20,485 bases of DNA from an uncultured Prevotella sp. (GCA_902497035.1 CABVDL010000045.1:1-20485), one strand, 5' to 3'. Positions 6,842 through 14,166 are shown, counted from the stretch's first letter. Notes: generated from the letters alone by a model not told the origin. Numbers and translations are program-made.

Positions 6842-7945
6842 TCATTGTCTTGGTGTCACCTCGCCGTTGCTGACATCGAACAGACGGTAATCGACGTCAC
6901 CATGACTGAGTATCTGGTCGAGGTGATCACGATTGGTGTCGGTGATGAAAATCTGGCCGAAATGGTTTCCGGCTACGAGATGCACAATCTGCTCCACACG
7001 CCCGGCATCGAGCTTGTCGAAGATGTCGTCGAGCAGGAGCAGCGGCGTAGTCTTTGAAGCCGTACGCCGGAGAAAGTCAAACTGCGCGAGCTTCAGCGCC
7101 AGCACAAAGGTCTTGGTCTGCCCCTGGCTGCCCTCACGCCGCATGGGGAAACCGTCGATGAGCATCTCAAGGTCGTCACGGTGAACTCCGTGAAGACTGT
7201 AACCCACAGCACGGTCACGCATGCGGTCGCGCCGGATGACATCGAGCAACGGCCCGCGCTGGCCGTGAGACACATAACGCAGCGACACCGTCTCCTGATT
7301 GCCGCTGATGGTGGTGTAAATGCGCTGAAAGACCGGCACAAGCTCATTGACAAACGCCTCACGCTTATGAAACAGCTCCTCGCCGGCGGACGCCATCTCC
7401 TCCTCCCACAGTTCCATAAGCCCCATGTCTGGCTCGCCATCTGCCCTGAGCAGGGCATTGCGCTGCTGCAGTGCCTTGGTGTAGCGCATCAGCGCATCCA
7501 TGTAGCGGGAGTCAAGCTGCGCGATGGCCACATCCATCAACCGTCGACGCTCGTCCCCGCCGCCCGTCACCAGACTGTTGTCAGACGGCGTGACAAAGAT
7601 AAGCGGAATAAGTCCGATGTGCTGAGAAAGTTTCTTGTATTCTTTGTCGTTGCGCTTAAAATGCTTGTGGTGTCCGCGTTTCATACCGGCATAGAGATGC
7701 TCAGGTGTGCCGTCGTCGGTCAGGTAATTTCCCTCAAGCACAAAAAAATCCTGGTCGTGCGTGATGACAACACTGTCCATATTAGTGAAGAATGAATGAC
7801 AAAACGACAGGTAATACACTGCGTCGAGCAGGTTTGTCTTGCCCACTCCGTTGCTACCGATGAAGCAATTAATCTTGGGCGACAAATCCAATTGGGCCTG
7901 CCGGATATTCTTATAATTGATGATTGACAACCTATCGAGCTTCAT
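6842..7945 (-). CDS. recF: DNA replication and repair protein RecF
   Basis: A 367-residue SMC-like ATPase that, with RecO and RecR, loads RecA at single-strand gaps. I start it at the ATG at 7945 (MKLDRLSIINYKNIRQAQ), the family's canonical N-terminus. The frame stays open to 8098 but those 51 residues are not RecF-like and would run through the promoter. Walker A is GSNGVGKT (30-37), the ABC-type signature is SQGQTKT (273-279), and Walker B is LLLLDDIFDKLD (302-313). The SPSR-like TPSDNSLVTGGGDERRR stretch (119-135) is also typical. The gene is followed after 3 bp by the DUF721 gene and is divergent from the TPR-ribH operon, with its own promoter at 8009-7978. Confidence 0.95.
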   Translation of the reverse strand: MKLDRLSIINYKNIRQAQLDLSPKINCFIGSNGVGKTNLLDAVYYLSFCHSFFTNMDSVVITHDQDFFVLEGNYLTDDGTPEHLYAGMKRGHHKHFKRNDKEYKKLSQHIGLIPLIFVTPSDNSLVTGGGDERRRLMDVAIAQLDSRYMDALMRYTKALQQRNALLRADGEPDMGLMELWEEEMASAGEELFHKREAFVNELVPVFQRIYTTISGNQETVSLRYVSHGQRGPLLDVIRRDRMRDRAVGYSLHGVHRDDLEMLIDGFPMRREGSQGQTKTFVLALKLAQFDFLRRTASKTTPLLLLDDIFDKLDAGRVEQIVHLVAGNHFGQIFITDTNRDHLDQILSHGDVDYRLFDVSNGEVTPRQ

Positions 7946-7977
7946 CCTTTTTCTGCTATCGATCTTTCTTATGGGTG

Positions 7978-8009
7978 CAAAGATACTGGTTTTATGCCTC
8001 AAAAGCAAA
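7978..8009 (-). promoter_or_regulatory. Promoter of recF-DUF721
   Basis: On the minus strand TTTG (8009-8006), a 20-bp spacer and TATCTTTG (7985-7978) match both consensus boxes exactly. The -7 box is 32 bp upstream of the chosen recF start, which supports that start over the longer frame. Confidence 0.7.
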
Positions 8010-8025
8010 AAAAGAAACGCTGAAA

Positions 8026-8057
8026 TTTCAGTATGTGGGATAAATTGACTAATTTTG
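8026..8057 (+). promoter_or_regulatory. Promoter of the TPR-ribH operon
   Basis: TTTC (8026-8029, three of four), a 20-bp spacer and TAATTTTG (8050-8057, exact TAnnTTTG). The start codon follows 34 bp after the -7 box. It faces away from the recF promoter. Confidence 0.6.
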
Positions 8058-8091
8058 CCACGCCCAATAGAAAACAAAAACAAATAAAATA

Positions 8092-8790
8092 ATGGCAAAC
8101 AACAACGAACAGGAAAAAGTAACCTTCGACGCCGCTATGAAGTCGGAGGCATTCTTCGAGAAAAACAAGAAAATGATTGCAGGCGTCGTCATCGCCATAA
8201 TCGTGGTGATAGCGGGCTTCCTTTGCTATCACGAGTTCATCGGCGCACCGCGCCAGGAGAAGGCCAGCACTGCTTTGGCCCGTGGTCAGGAATATTTCGA
8301 TGCGGAACAATTTGACAAGGCCCTTAACGGCGACGGAGCCGGCTACGAGGGCTTCGTGAAGATTGCCAGCGACTATTCCAGCACCGATGCCGGCAACCTT
8401 GCCAACCTTTATGCAGGACTGTGCTATGCCAACCTCAACAAGTGGCAGGACGCCGTGAAATACCTGGATAATTTCTCGGCTAAGGGCGACGCTATGATTA
8501 GTCCTGCAGCCATCGCCGCCCAGGGTAATGCCTATGCTCACGTAGGTCAGATTGACAAGGCCATCAGCAAGCTGAAGGATGCTGCCTCAAAGGCAGACAG
8601 CAAGGCCAAGGATGATGCCAACAACAGCTTGTCGCCCACATTCCTGCTGCAGGCTGGCGAACTACTCGAGTCACAGGGCAAGACCGATGAGGCCAACAAG
8701 CTCTACAACGACATCAAGAAGAAATACGTCAATTCGGCCATTGTGCAAAGCAACGAGATTGACAAGTACATTGAAAGGACTACAAAATAA
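8092..8790 (+). CDS. Membrane-anchored tetratricopeptide-repeat protein
   Basis: A 232-residue protein with a charged cytoplasmic N-terminus (residues 1-27), one membrane helix at about 28-46 (MIAGVVIAIIVVIAGFLCY) and a periplasmic helical region. TPR-like helix pairs can be seen at about 57-80, 88-125 (YEGFVKIASDYSSTDAGN, then LYAGLCYANLNKWQDAVKYL), 140-165 (AAQGNAYAHVGQIDKAISKL) and 182-215 (LLQAGELLESQGKTDEANKLY). The layout resembles the YfgM-type TPR_21 proteins that act as periplasmic adaptors, but its partner is unknown. Its stop codon overlaps the ribH start (TAATG), so the two are translationally coupled. The functional link to riboflavin synthesis, if any, is unclear. Confidence 0.8.
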   Translation: MANNNEQEKVTFDAAMKSEAFFEKNKKMIAGVVIAIIVVIAGFLCYHEFIGAPRQEKASTALARGQEYFDAEQFDKALNGDGAGYEGFVKIASDYSSTDAGNLANLYAGLCYANLNKWQDAVKYLDNFSAKGDAMISPAAIAAQGNAYAHVGQIDKAISKLKDAASKADSKAKDDANNSLSPTFLLQAGELLESQGKTDEANKLYNDIKKKYVNSAIVQSNEIDKYIERTTK

Positions 8791-9269
8791 TGGCAACAGA
8801 ACTGCATCATCTCGGTGAGCAACCCGACCAACAGATACCCGATGCGAGCAATATGAACTTCGGCATCGTGGTGTCTGACTGGAACAGCGAAATTACAGGC
8901 GCCCTGCTTAAGGGTGCCATCGATACGCTTGTGAAGCACGGAGCCACGATTGTCGATAACATTCACGTAAAGCATGTACCCGGCAGCTTTGAGCTGATTT
9001 ACGGCGCGCAGCAGCTTTGCCGCAACGACAATTTCGACGCGATTATCATTCTTGGCAGCGTCATCAGGGGCGAGACTCCCCATTTCGACTATATTTGCCA
9101 AGGTGTCACCTACGGCATTGCCCACCTTAATGCAACGCAGAACATTCCTGTCATTTTCGGACTGCTCACCACAGACAACCTGGAGCAGGCCAAGGAACGG
9201 AGCGGCGGACGCCTCGGCAACAAAGGAGCCGAGTGTGCGGTCGACGCCATCCTTATGGCTAAATTCTGA
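8790..9269 (+). CDS. ribH: 6,7-dimethyl-8-ribityllumazine synthase
   Basis: A 159-residue enzyme that condenses 5-amino-6-ribitylamino-uracil with dihydroxybutanone phosphate in the penultimate step of riboflavin synthesis, usually as a pentamer or 60-mer in the cytoplasm. Conserved motifs are all present: FGIVVSDWNSEI (24-35) with the ring-stacking W31 and N32, VPGSFEL (63-69), LGSVIRGETPHFDYI (88-102) with the catalytic H98, and FGLLTTDNLEQAKERSG (123-139) with R137. An N-terminal extension of about 20 residues precedes the first strand. It starts on the last base of the TPR gene's stop codon and is followed after 5 bp by a small gene of unknown function. Confidence 0.95.
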   Translation: MATELHHLGEQPDQQIPDASNMNFGIVVSDWNSEITGALLKGAIDTLVKHGATIVDNIHVKHVPGSFELIYGAQQLCRNDNFDAIIILGSVIRGETPHFDYICQGVTYGIAHLNATQNIPVIFGLLTTDNLEQAKERSGGRLGNKGAECAVDAILMAKF

Positions 9270-9274
9270 TTATC

Positions 9275-9664
9275 ATGCGACTCTACGAATTAGTTCAAGC
9301 CTATGAGTTTGACGAGATTATGCCTATCGTCGTGGATATGTTTCCAGGCACAGGCAAGTTCCGCCCGCAATTACAGCAGGCATGGGAACTGCTGCGCGGC
9401 ATGAAGCCCGTTGACTCAAAGAAGGAAATACGCTACAAGCTGATGAAAGGCTCTCGCGAAGACGAACAGTACATGGGCGCCGAAGACCGTGACTTTAATG
9501 CCACTTGGGAGGTGCTGCTCGGCAAGAACGTTGCGCGAGACCGTGGCGTCGATCTGAATGATGCCGAGATGCTGGCCAACTGCCTCGTCAATGTTTGTCT
9601 GCTCGGTCGTCATCCAAAGTCATTCAATTCCGCTTACGACATTCTCTCCACCCCAGACTTGTAA
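9275..9664 (+). CDS. Conserved small protein of unknown function
   Basis: A 129-residue soluble protein that I do not recognise by function. It has no signal peptide and no membrane segment. It begins MRLYELVQAYEFDEIMPIVVDMFPGT, with a predicted helix-rich N-terminal half, a charged middle (SREDEQYMGAEDRDF, about 61-75) and a hydrophobic helix at about 97-112 (LNDAEMLANCLVNVCLL) leading to GRHPKSFNSAYD. Codon use matches the neighbours and it follows ribH by 5 bp, so it is a real gene and probably the last of the TPR-ribH operon. Tandem hairpins follow it. Confidence 0.75.
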   Translation: MRLYELVQAYEFDEIMPIVVDMFPGTGKFRPQLQQAWELLRGMKPVDSKKEIRYKLMKGSREDEQYMGAEDRDFNATWEVLLGKNVARDRGVDLNDAEMLANCLVNVCLLGRHPKSFNSAYDILSTPDL

Positions 9665-9684
9665 GTTAAGCATACACCTTATTA

Positions 9685-9735
9685 TATATTACTGGCTGTC
9701 AATGCCCATTTAATTGGTCAATGTGCAGTAATATA
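9685..9735. repeat. Inverted repeat downstream of the ribH operon
   Basis: TATATTACTG (9685-9694) and CAGTAATATA (9726-9735) are perfect 10-bp reverse complements with a 31-nt loop. The loop contains AATGCCCATT. It lies 20 bp after the last stop of the operon and just before a stronger terminator-like hairpin. Confidence 0.5.
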
Positions 9736-9747
9736 AATACCCTAAAT

Positions 9748-9790
9748 GCCCACATTCGTTATCAATATGAATGTGGGCTTCATTATTATT
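9748..9790 (+). terminator. Probable intrinsic terminator of the ribH operon
   Basis: GCCCACATTC (9748-9757) pairs perfectly with GAATGTGGGC (9769-9778) around an 11-nt loop, followed by TTCATTATTATT. The 10-bp GC-containing stem and T-rich tail fit a Rho-independent terminator, though the tail is interrupted by A and C. Confidence 0.65.
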
Positions 9791-9877
9791 AGTCTGTTGC
9801 ATTCCACCGCAAAGTCAACAAAACCTCAATTATTATTTTGCTAAATTTCTATAATTATAAAATATTATTAGAAAGTA

Positions 9878-9909
9878 TTTGGAGTTTAATTCAAAAACGT
9901 CTAAATTTG
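9878..9909 (+). promoter_or_regulatory. Promoter of the phosphoesterase gene
   Basis: TTTG (9878-9881), a 20-bp spacer and TAAATTTG (9902-9909), exact matches to both boxes. The start codon is at 10076, so the leader would be about 160 nt, much longer than for the other promoters in this window. The 9665-10075 gap otherwise holds the two hairpins above and a 31-codon open frame. Confidence 0.7.
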
Positions 9910-9952
9910 CCTTTAGTTTCAATCAATTGCCATACAACTCGAGGTAAGCTTT

Positions 9953-10048
9953 ATGCCTGACTTTAAGAAGTTAGAAACAGAATCGGCTATATGCCTGCAT
10001 GAGTGGGGCACGATGCTTGGAACACAACCAATGCCGACAATTTTATGA
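9953..10048 (+). CDS. Possible 31-residue leader ORF
   Basis: An ATG at 9953 opens 31 codons (begins MPDFKKLETESAICLHEWG) ending at TGA 10046-10048, inside the long leader of the phosphoesterase gene and 27 bp before its start. GAGGTAAG lies 7-8 bp upstream, a Shine-Dalgarno-like site that is rare in this phylum. No family is recognised and an open frame of this size may be chance. Confidence 0.25.
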   Translation: MPDFKKLETESAICLHEWGTMLGTQPMPTIL

Positions 10049-10075
10049 ACTAAATACTAATCATTATCAATCAAC

Positions 10076-11530
10076 ATGAACCTCCTTAAATGTTTACTTT
10101 CACTTGCAATGATGTTTTGCTTTGGCGTAGAAGCCAATGCGAGTCATCTTTTGGTTCAAGGCAGTGTTAGCGCTGGTGGCAAGGGACTCAGCGGGGTCGT
10201 AGTGAGTGACGGCTACTCATGCTGCGTTACCGATGCCAAAGGCAACTACCATTTCGAGGTAAATGATGACGCCCGTTTCGTCTTTGTCTCCACGCCTTCT
10301 GCCTATGCCGTGGCTTGCATTGAGGCTACTGTCCCCCAATTTTACCACCGCATCGACCGCTCCCATCCTGATGCAGCCTACGATTTCACGCTGATACCCA
10401 TCAAAGGCCAGGCCGACCGGTTCGTCTTTTTAGCGCAGGCCGACGTTCAGGTGACGGCAGGGAAGGAACTGACTAAAGGATATGCCGCCGACGTAAGAGA
10501 CATGCGGCAGTTGGCCAATGGCCTGAGCCGTGACGGCCGCAGCGTTTTTTTCATCGACCTTGGCGACATCGTAGGCAATGCCCAATGGCTCTATCCACAA
10601 TACCTACAGACCATTTCCCCACTCAACATGCCCGTCTTTCGCGCCGTCGGCAACCACGACATGGAAATGCCTCCCAGCCGTACCTATGAGGGTTCGACAA
10701 AAACCTTTGAGCGGTTTTTCGGGCCAGTCAACTACTCGTTCAACCGTGGACGTGCCCACTTTATCATCCTCGACGACTGCTTCTGCACAGGCCGCGATTA
10801 CCAGTATATTGGCTACATTCCCGAGCAGACTTTCCGTTGGCTTGAGCAGGATCTCTCCCATGTGAGGAAAGGTTCCTTAGTGTTCGTTGCCATGCATATC
10901 CCATGTAGTCCCACCGACAAGCTTGTTTACAACCAAAGCGACATGGAGTATGTGAGCAATGCTGCCGCACTCTGGGAGACCTTGAGAGGCTACCAGGTCC
11001 ACTTTCTATCCGGTCACACCCACTGGAACCAAAATCTTCAATACACCGACTCAATCATGGAGCACAACACAGCCGCCGTATGCGGCATCTGGTGGAAAGC
11101 CGGAATGTGCATGGATGGCACTCCTCGGGGCTGCGGTGTCTATGAGGTAGATGGCGACAGCCTAACGTGGTATTATCACAGCTTCGGCCACTCCCGCGAC
11201 TACCAGATGCGCGTCTATAGGCCGGGAGCAATAAAGGAATATCCTCACGACATTGTTGCCAACGTATGGAACTACGATACAAAATGGAAGGTGGAATGGT
11301 TGGAAGACGGCAAAGTGATGGGGCAGATGACGCAGTTTACGGACTTCGACCCGGAGGCCGCCGCCATCTGCGCGGACAAAGAAAAAGTGGAATACGACTG
11401 GATTTCACCTGCCAAGACCACGCACCTTTTCCATGCCACGCCAAAGAATGCCGCAGCACGCATCACGGTACGCGTCACCGACCGCTTTGGTCACATCTAT
11501 GAGGCGCAGGTGGGGAAGGCTATGCAGTAA
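10076..11530 (+). CDS. Secreted calcineurin-like phosphoesterase (MetallophosN/C type)
   Basis: A 484-residue exported protein with a signal peptide (about 1-22, MNLLKCLLSLAMMFCFGVEANA), an N-terminal carboxypeptidase-regulatory-like beta-sandwich (about 25-108), a central calcineurin-like metallophosphoesterase domain (about 112-330) and a C-terminal beta domain (about 365-484). Dimetal ligands are visible: D123 in ADVQ, D164 in LGDIVG, the GNHD at 192-195, H274 in AMHIP, and GHTH at 313-316. The first motif is DxQ rather than the usual DxH, which also occurs in this subfamily. Members cleave phosphomonoesters or phosphodiesters in the periplasm; the natural substrate here is unknown. Its last 11 bp overlap the end of the convergent AUR1-like gene. 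Adjacency to the lipid head-group cluster is suggestive but the strands differ. Confidence 0.88.
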   Translation: MNLLKCLLSLAMMFCFGVEANASHLLVQGSVSAGGKGLSGVVVSDGYSCCVTDAKGNYHFEVNDDARFVFVSTPSAYAVACIEATVPQFYHRIDRSHPDAAYDFTLIPIKGQADRFVFLAQADVQVTAGKELTKGYAADVRDMRQLANGLSRDGRSVFFIDLGDIVGNAQWLYPQYLQTISPLNMPVFRAVGNHDMEMPPSRTYEGSTKTFERFFGPVNYSFNRGRAHFIILDDCFCTGRDYQYIGYIPEQTFRWLEQDLSHVRKGSLVFVAMHIPCSPTDKLVYNQSDMEYVSNAAALWETLRGYQVHFLSGHTHWNQNLQYTDSIMEHNTAAVCGIWWKAGMCMDGTPRGCGVYEVDGDSLTWYYHSFGHSRDYQMRVYRPGAIKEYPHDIVANVWNYDTKWKVEWLEDGKVMGQMTQFTDFDPEAAAICADKEKVEYDWISPAKTTHLFHATPKNAAARITVRVTDRFGHIYEAQVGKAMQ

Positions 11531-12323
11531 AGCGCTTTCCCACCTTTCGCCACAAGCCTTCAGTAATGAGAATGCCGACGATGGCAGTGAGGATGCCGAG
11601 CAGCACGTCGATGACATAGTGATGGCCTGTATAGACTGCAGTGAACCAAATGCCCACGCAAATGAAGCCGAACAGGCACGAGGTGTACCATTTGCGGCCG
11701 CTCATCACGGCATAGACGGTGGTCACCAAAAGATAGGCGGCATGCAGGCTCGGCACAGCGGCGAACACGTTGGCGTTTTTGCCATAGATGCTGTGAAAGA
11801 TGTTCAGCCCAACGAGTTCATCAAAGCGGCCGAGACCGCCAACATTGCCTGGCGTGTGAAGGATGGGCGTAAAGCCGTAGTTTATCACATACCATGGTGG
11901 TGCGGCAGGATGAGCATAATAACCGATAAACCCCACAAGGTTTACAATGAGAAACGCCCAAGTGAAGCGTAGCACCCATTGGTAACGCTTTGTGAAATAT
12001 AAGTATATGGAGAAGATTATCGGCACCGGTACCCAGCAAAGGTAGAACAGGCCGGCCATGAAGTCGGCTATAGGCCAGTGGTGTATGGCAAACCATTCGC
12101 CGGGAATAACCTTTCCCGCGGCAGTGGTTATTCCGAACAGCGTCTTCTCCGCATCATACAGACCCTTGACGTCAATAGGATTGACCTCATAGTTGGGCAG
12201 GAACCGCATGCTGCTGTAGATAAATCCGAATAGGAACCACGGCAGCATGTAGAGCGTAAAGCGGCGCGTTGGCCTGATGGCCACCATCACCGCAAAGATT
12301 AAGGCAATCAGTAAGCAGTCCAT
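11520..12323 (-). CDS. PAP2/AUR1-like inositolphosphotransferase
   Basis: A 267-residue polytopic membrane protein of the PAP2 superfamily in the AUR1 (inositol phosphorylceramide synthase) branch. Key blocks are AHPAAPPWY (137-145), VPSLHAAY (190-197) with catalytic H194, and YTGHHYVIDVLLG (231-243) with the second histidine (H234 or H235) and D239. These correspond to the C2 and C3 phosphatase motifs, and the APPWY motif is characteristic of AUR1-type transferases. The expected reaction is transfer of phosphoinositol from phosphatidylinositol to a ceramide. Its neighbours support this: it is the last gene of an operon with a CDP-alcohol phosphotransferase, GtrA and PgpA genes, the same set as the Bacteroides inositol-lipid cluster. 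It starts 6 bp after the preceding stop. Substrates are inferred, not shown. Confidence 0.82.
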   Translation of the reverse strand: MDCLLIALIFAVMVAIRPTRRFTLYMLPWFLFGFIYSSMRFLPNYEVNPIDVKGLYDAEKTLFGITTAAGKVIPGEWFAIHHWPIADFMAGLFYLCWVPVPIIFSIYLYFTKRYQWVLRFTWAFLIVNLVGFIGYYAHPAAPPWYVINYGFTPILHTPGNVGGLGRFDELVGLNIFHSIYGKNANVFAAVPSLHAAYLLVTTVYAVMSGRKWYTSCLFGFICVGIWFTAVYTGHHYVIDVLLGILTAIVGILITEGLWRKVGKRFTA

Positions 12324-12329
12324 AGTGCC

Positions 12330-12992
12330 TTATGCCTTATTTTCCATGTCTTTTTCATTGAGTTTCCGATAGCAGTAAGCCACACGCCAGAACGCCGTGA
12401 TGTTGGCCAGTACGGCTATGAGCATCATTCCTCCTGCCAGCCACCACAGCGAGCCGGTCAGCCCGGTAATGATGGCCGTTATCGCCGTTACCACAACGCG
12501 TTCTGGACGCTGCATAAAGCCTACTTTGCATTCTATGCCGAGTCCTTCGGCGCGGGCGCGAACGTAGCTCACCATCACGCTTCCCACCATGGCGGCAAAG
12601 GTAACGACTCCCATCCAGAACCACAGCGGTCCGTCCTCTACAAACACCAGAACGATGCCAAACAGTGACACGAGCTCACTGTAGCGGTCGAGCGTGGAGT
12701 CCCACATCGCGCCGAACGATGACGACATATTGCCCACACGTGCCAGACGGCCGTCCATCATGTCGAACAGGCCGGAGGCGATGATGATAAAGCCACCCCA
12801 CCCGATGGTCACCGTCTGCAAGTCGAGGTCGGGCTGTTGAGCTGCGTAGATGAAGAACGCGGCGGCAAGGATGTTGCCCAAGAAGCCGACCGTGGTTACA
12901 ATGTTAGGCGTGATGCCCACCTTAATCATTCCGCGAATAAGTGGATTGATGCACTTGTAGATAATCTTCTGAAAGAAATCTCTGTAGTTCAT
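12330..12992 (-). CDS. CDP-alcohol phosphatidyltransferase, probable phosphatidylinositol-phosphate synthase
   Basis: A 220-residue integral membrane enzyme of the CDP-alcohol phosphotransferase family (PF01066). The full signature DxxDGxxARx8GxxxDxxxD is present: D77, D80, G81, A84, R85, G94, D98, D102. The family joins a CDP-diacylglycerol to an alcohol with release of CMP. Between a PgpA-like phosphatase and an AUR1-like transferase, the likely acceptor is inositol-1-phosphate, giving phosphatidylinositol phosphate. Glycerol phosphate or another polyol phosphate cannot be excluded from sequence alone. The C-terminal half carries RARAEGLGIECKVGFMQRPER (about 144-164), basic residues often near the phosphate site. 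It begins 25 bp after the GtrA stop. Confidence 0.83.
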   Translation of the reverse strand: MNYRDFFQKIIYKCINPLIRGMIKVGITPNIVTTVGFLGNILAAAFFIYAAQQPDLDLQTVTIGWGGFIIIASGLFDMMDGRLARVGNMSSSFGAMWDSTLDRYSELVSLFGIVLVFVEDGPLWFWMGVVTFAAMVGSVMVSYVRARAEGLGIECKVGFMQRPERVVVTAITAIITGLTGSLWWLAGGMMLIAVLANITAFWRVAYCYRKLNEKDMENKA

Positions 12993-13017
12993 TATAATAA
13001 TGTTGTCAATTTGCTGA

Positions 13018-13458
13018 TTAATTATACTCTTCTGTCACGCCGTCGGCGCAGGCACTTGTTTTCTTTCTAAATACGAACGTGCGCTGCAGCGGATAGTTGA
13101 AGCAGAACGCCACGCAGAGTGCCACGACACACTTAACCACAATGAAATATCTGGCCCCCACGAGGTAGGTGATGGCGTTGGTACCGCCTCCGTTGAGCAT
13201 CATGCTGCCGAGCCACACGGTGAGATAGCGCAGGGCGAGATTACGCTTGCGCCGACCCGTCTTGGAGAAGACGAACCGGCTGTTGAGCATGAAGTTGGTC
13301 AGTCCGCCCGACACCACGCCAATGATATTGGCATAGCCATAGGTGAGCAGCCCCGTGACATTGAGTCCAACAGCCAGGCCGAAATCGACGACACTGGCCA
13401 CCGACGCACTCATCTCTGCCTTGCAGAACATGAAGAATTCACGCTGTATCGTTCCCAT
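13018..13458 (-). CDS. GtrA-like membrane protein
   Basis: A 146-residue protein with four predicted membrane helices of the GtrA family (PF04138). Its members are thought to move lipid-linked sugars or related lipids across the membrane. The two family repeats show the sequences TNFMLNSRFVF (54-64) and FNYPLQRTFVF (120-130), each followed by basic residues. It starts 3 bp after the pgpA-like stop and lies before the CDP-alcohol transferase gene. A role as flippase or accessory for inositol lipids is inferred from this position only. Confidence 0.82.
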   Translation of the reverse strand: MGTIQREFFMFCKAEMSASVASVVDFGLAVGLNVTGLLTYGYANIIGVVSGGLTNFMLNSRFVFSKTGRRKRNLALRYLTVWLGSMMLNGGGTNAITYLVGARYFIVVKCVVALCVAFCFNYPLQRTFVFRKKTSACADGVTEEYN

Positions 13459-13461
13459 ACG

Positions 13462-13974
13462 TCAGGCGAGCCAAAAGTAAAGAGCCTTACAGCCTATAAG
13501 AACTATCAGCGCATAGATACCTCCAAGAATGTCGTCACCCATCACCCAGAACGCTCCTTTACGGCGGTCGAGGCTGCGTATGCCGAGGGGCTTGACAATA
13601 TCGAAGAAGCGGAACAGCACCAATGAGGCCAAGGCCCACCAGTAGTCGCCTTGCGGGAGGATGGCCAGCGGAATCCATACGCCCACCATCTCGTCGATGA
13701 CCACGCGCGACGGGTCTTCACCCCAGTAGGGCTGCAGCCTTGCCGTGGCCCAGGTACCAATGGGAGTAAACACAATAGCCAGAGCCAGCGTGACTCCCTG
13801 CAGACATAAGGAACTCGCAGGCAACACGAGGCCAAGCACTATCCATATAAGCGTGGCAGACACACTGCCGGCCGTTCCTGGCCCCCAAGGCCAAAAGCCA
13901 CTGCCAAAGCCGGTGCCTATCAGGGTAGGCAGGAAAGGCGGGCGGGCGTCGATGAGATTTCCCTTATTGTTCAT
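13462..13974 (-). CDS. PgpA-family phosphatase, probable phosphatidylinositol-phosphate phosphatase
   Basis: A 170-residue membrane protein of the phosphatidylglycerophosphatase A family (PF04608). Motifs in order: GTGFGSGFWPWGPGTAGS (20-37), DPSRVVIDEMVG (87-98), FRFFDIVKP (121-129) and VMGDDILGGIYA (144-155). The acidic residues of these motifs bind Mg2+. The family removes the phosphate from phosphatidylglycerol phosphate. As first gene of the inositol-lipid-type operon it more likely acts on phosphatidylinositol phosphate, as proposed for the Bacteroides homologue, but a housekeeping PgpA role remains possible. It is divergent from the DUF5686 gene and has its own promoter at 14048-14018. 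Confidence 0.85.
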   Translation of the reverse strand: MNNKGNLIDARPPFLPTLIGTGFGSGFWPWGPGTAGSVSATLIWIVLGLVLPASSLCLQGVTLALAIVFTPIGTWATARLQPYWGEDPSRVVIDEMVGVWIPLAILPQGDYWWALASLVLFRFFDIVKPLGIRSLDRRKGAFWVMGDDILGGIYALIVLIGCKALYFWLA

Positions 13975-14017
13975 ATCGTTGCGGTGTTGGTAAACAGCAT
14001 GATGCCGATTATTCGTG

Positions 14018-14048
14018 CAAAATTAATAATAAACTTTAATTTATCAAA
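14018..14048 (-). promoter_or_regulatory. Promoter of the inositol-lipid-type operon
   Basis: On the minus strand TTTG (14048-14045), a 19-bp spacer and TAATTTTG (14025-14018), matching both consensus boxes. The pgpA-like start lies 43 bp after the -7 box. This makes the four genes a complete transcription unit, with no further gene upstream on that strand. Confidence 0.7.
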
Positions 14049-14078
14049 GAGTTTTCGCAGATTTAATAAAAAACAGAC

Positions 14079-14086
14079 TAACTTTG
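14079..14086 (+). promoter_or_regulatory. Probable -7 box of the DUF5686 gene promoter
   Basis: TAACTTTG at 14079-14086 fits the -7 consensus. A weak -33 match (TTCG at 14054-14057) lies 21 bp upstream. The predicted leader is about 70-75 nt to the ATG at 14167. Confidence 0.5.
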
Positions 14087-14166
14087 TTGCACAATTCAAA
14101 CACCGAATGTTCATTATTGAGCCATAACTGGCTGAAACAGGCATTATAACAGGATAAAGACGAACA

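Noticed and set aside
7946..8098. N-terminal extension of recF by 51 codons
   Set aside because: The extension is not RecF-like and runs over the recF promoter and the opposite promoter of the TPR gene. The ATG at 7945 gives the canonical N-terminus.
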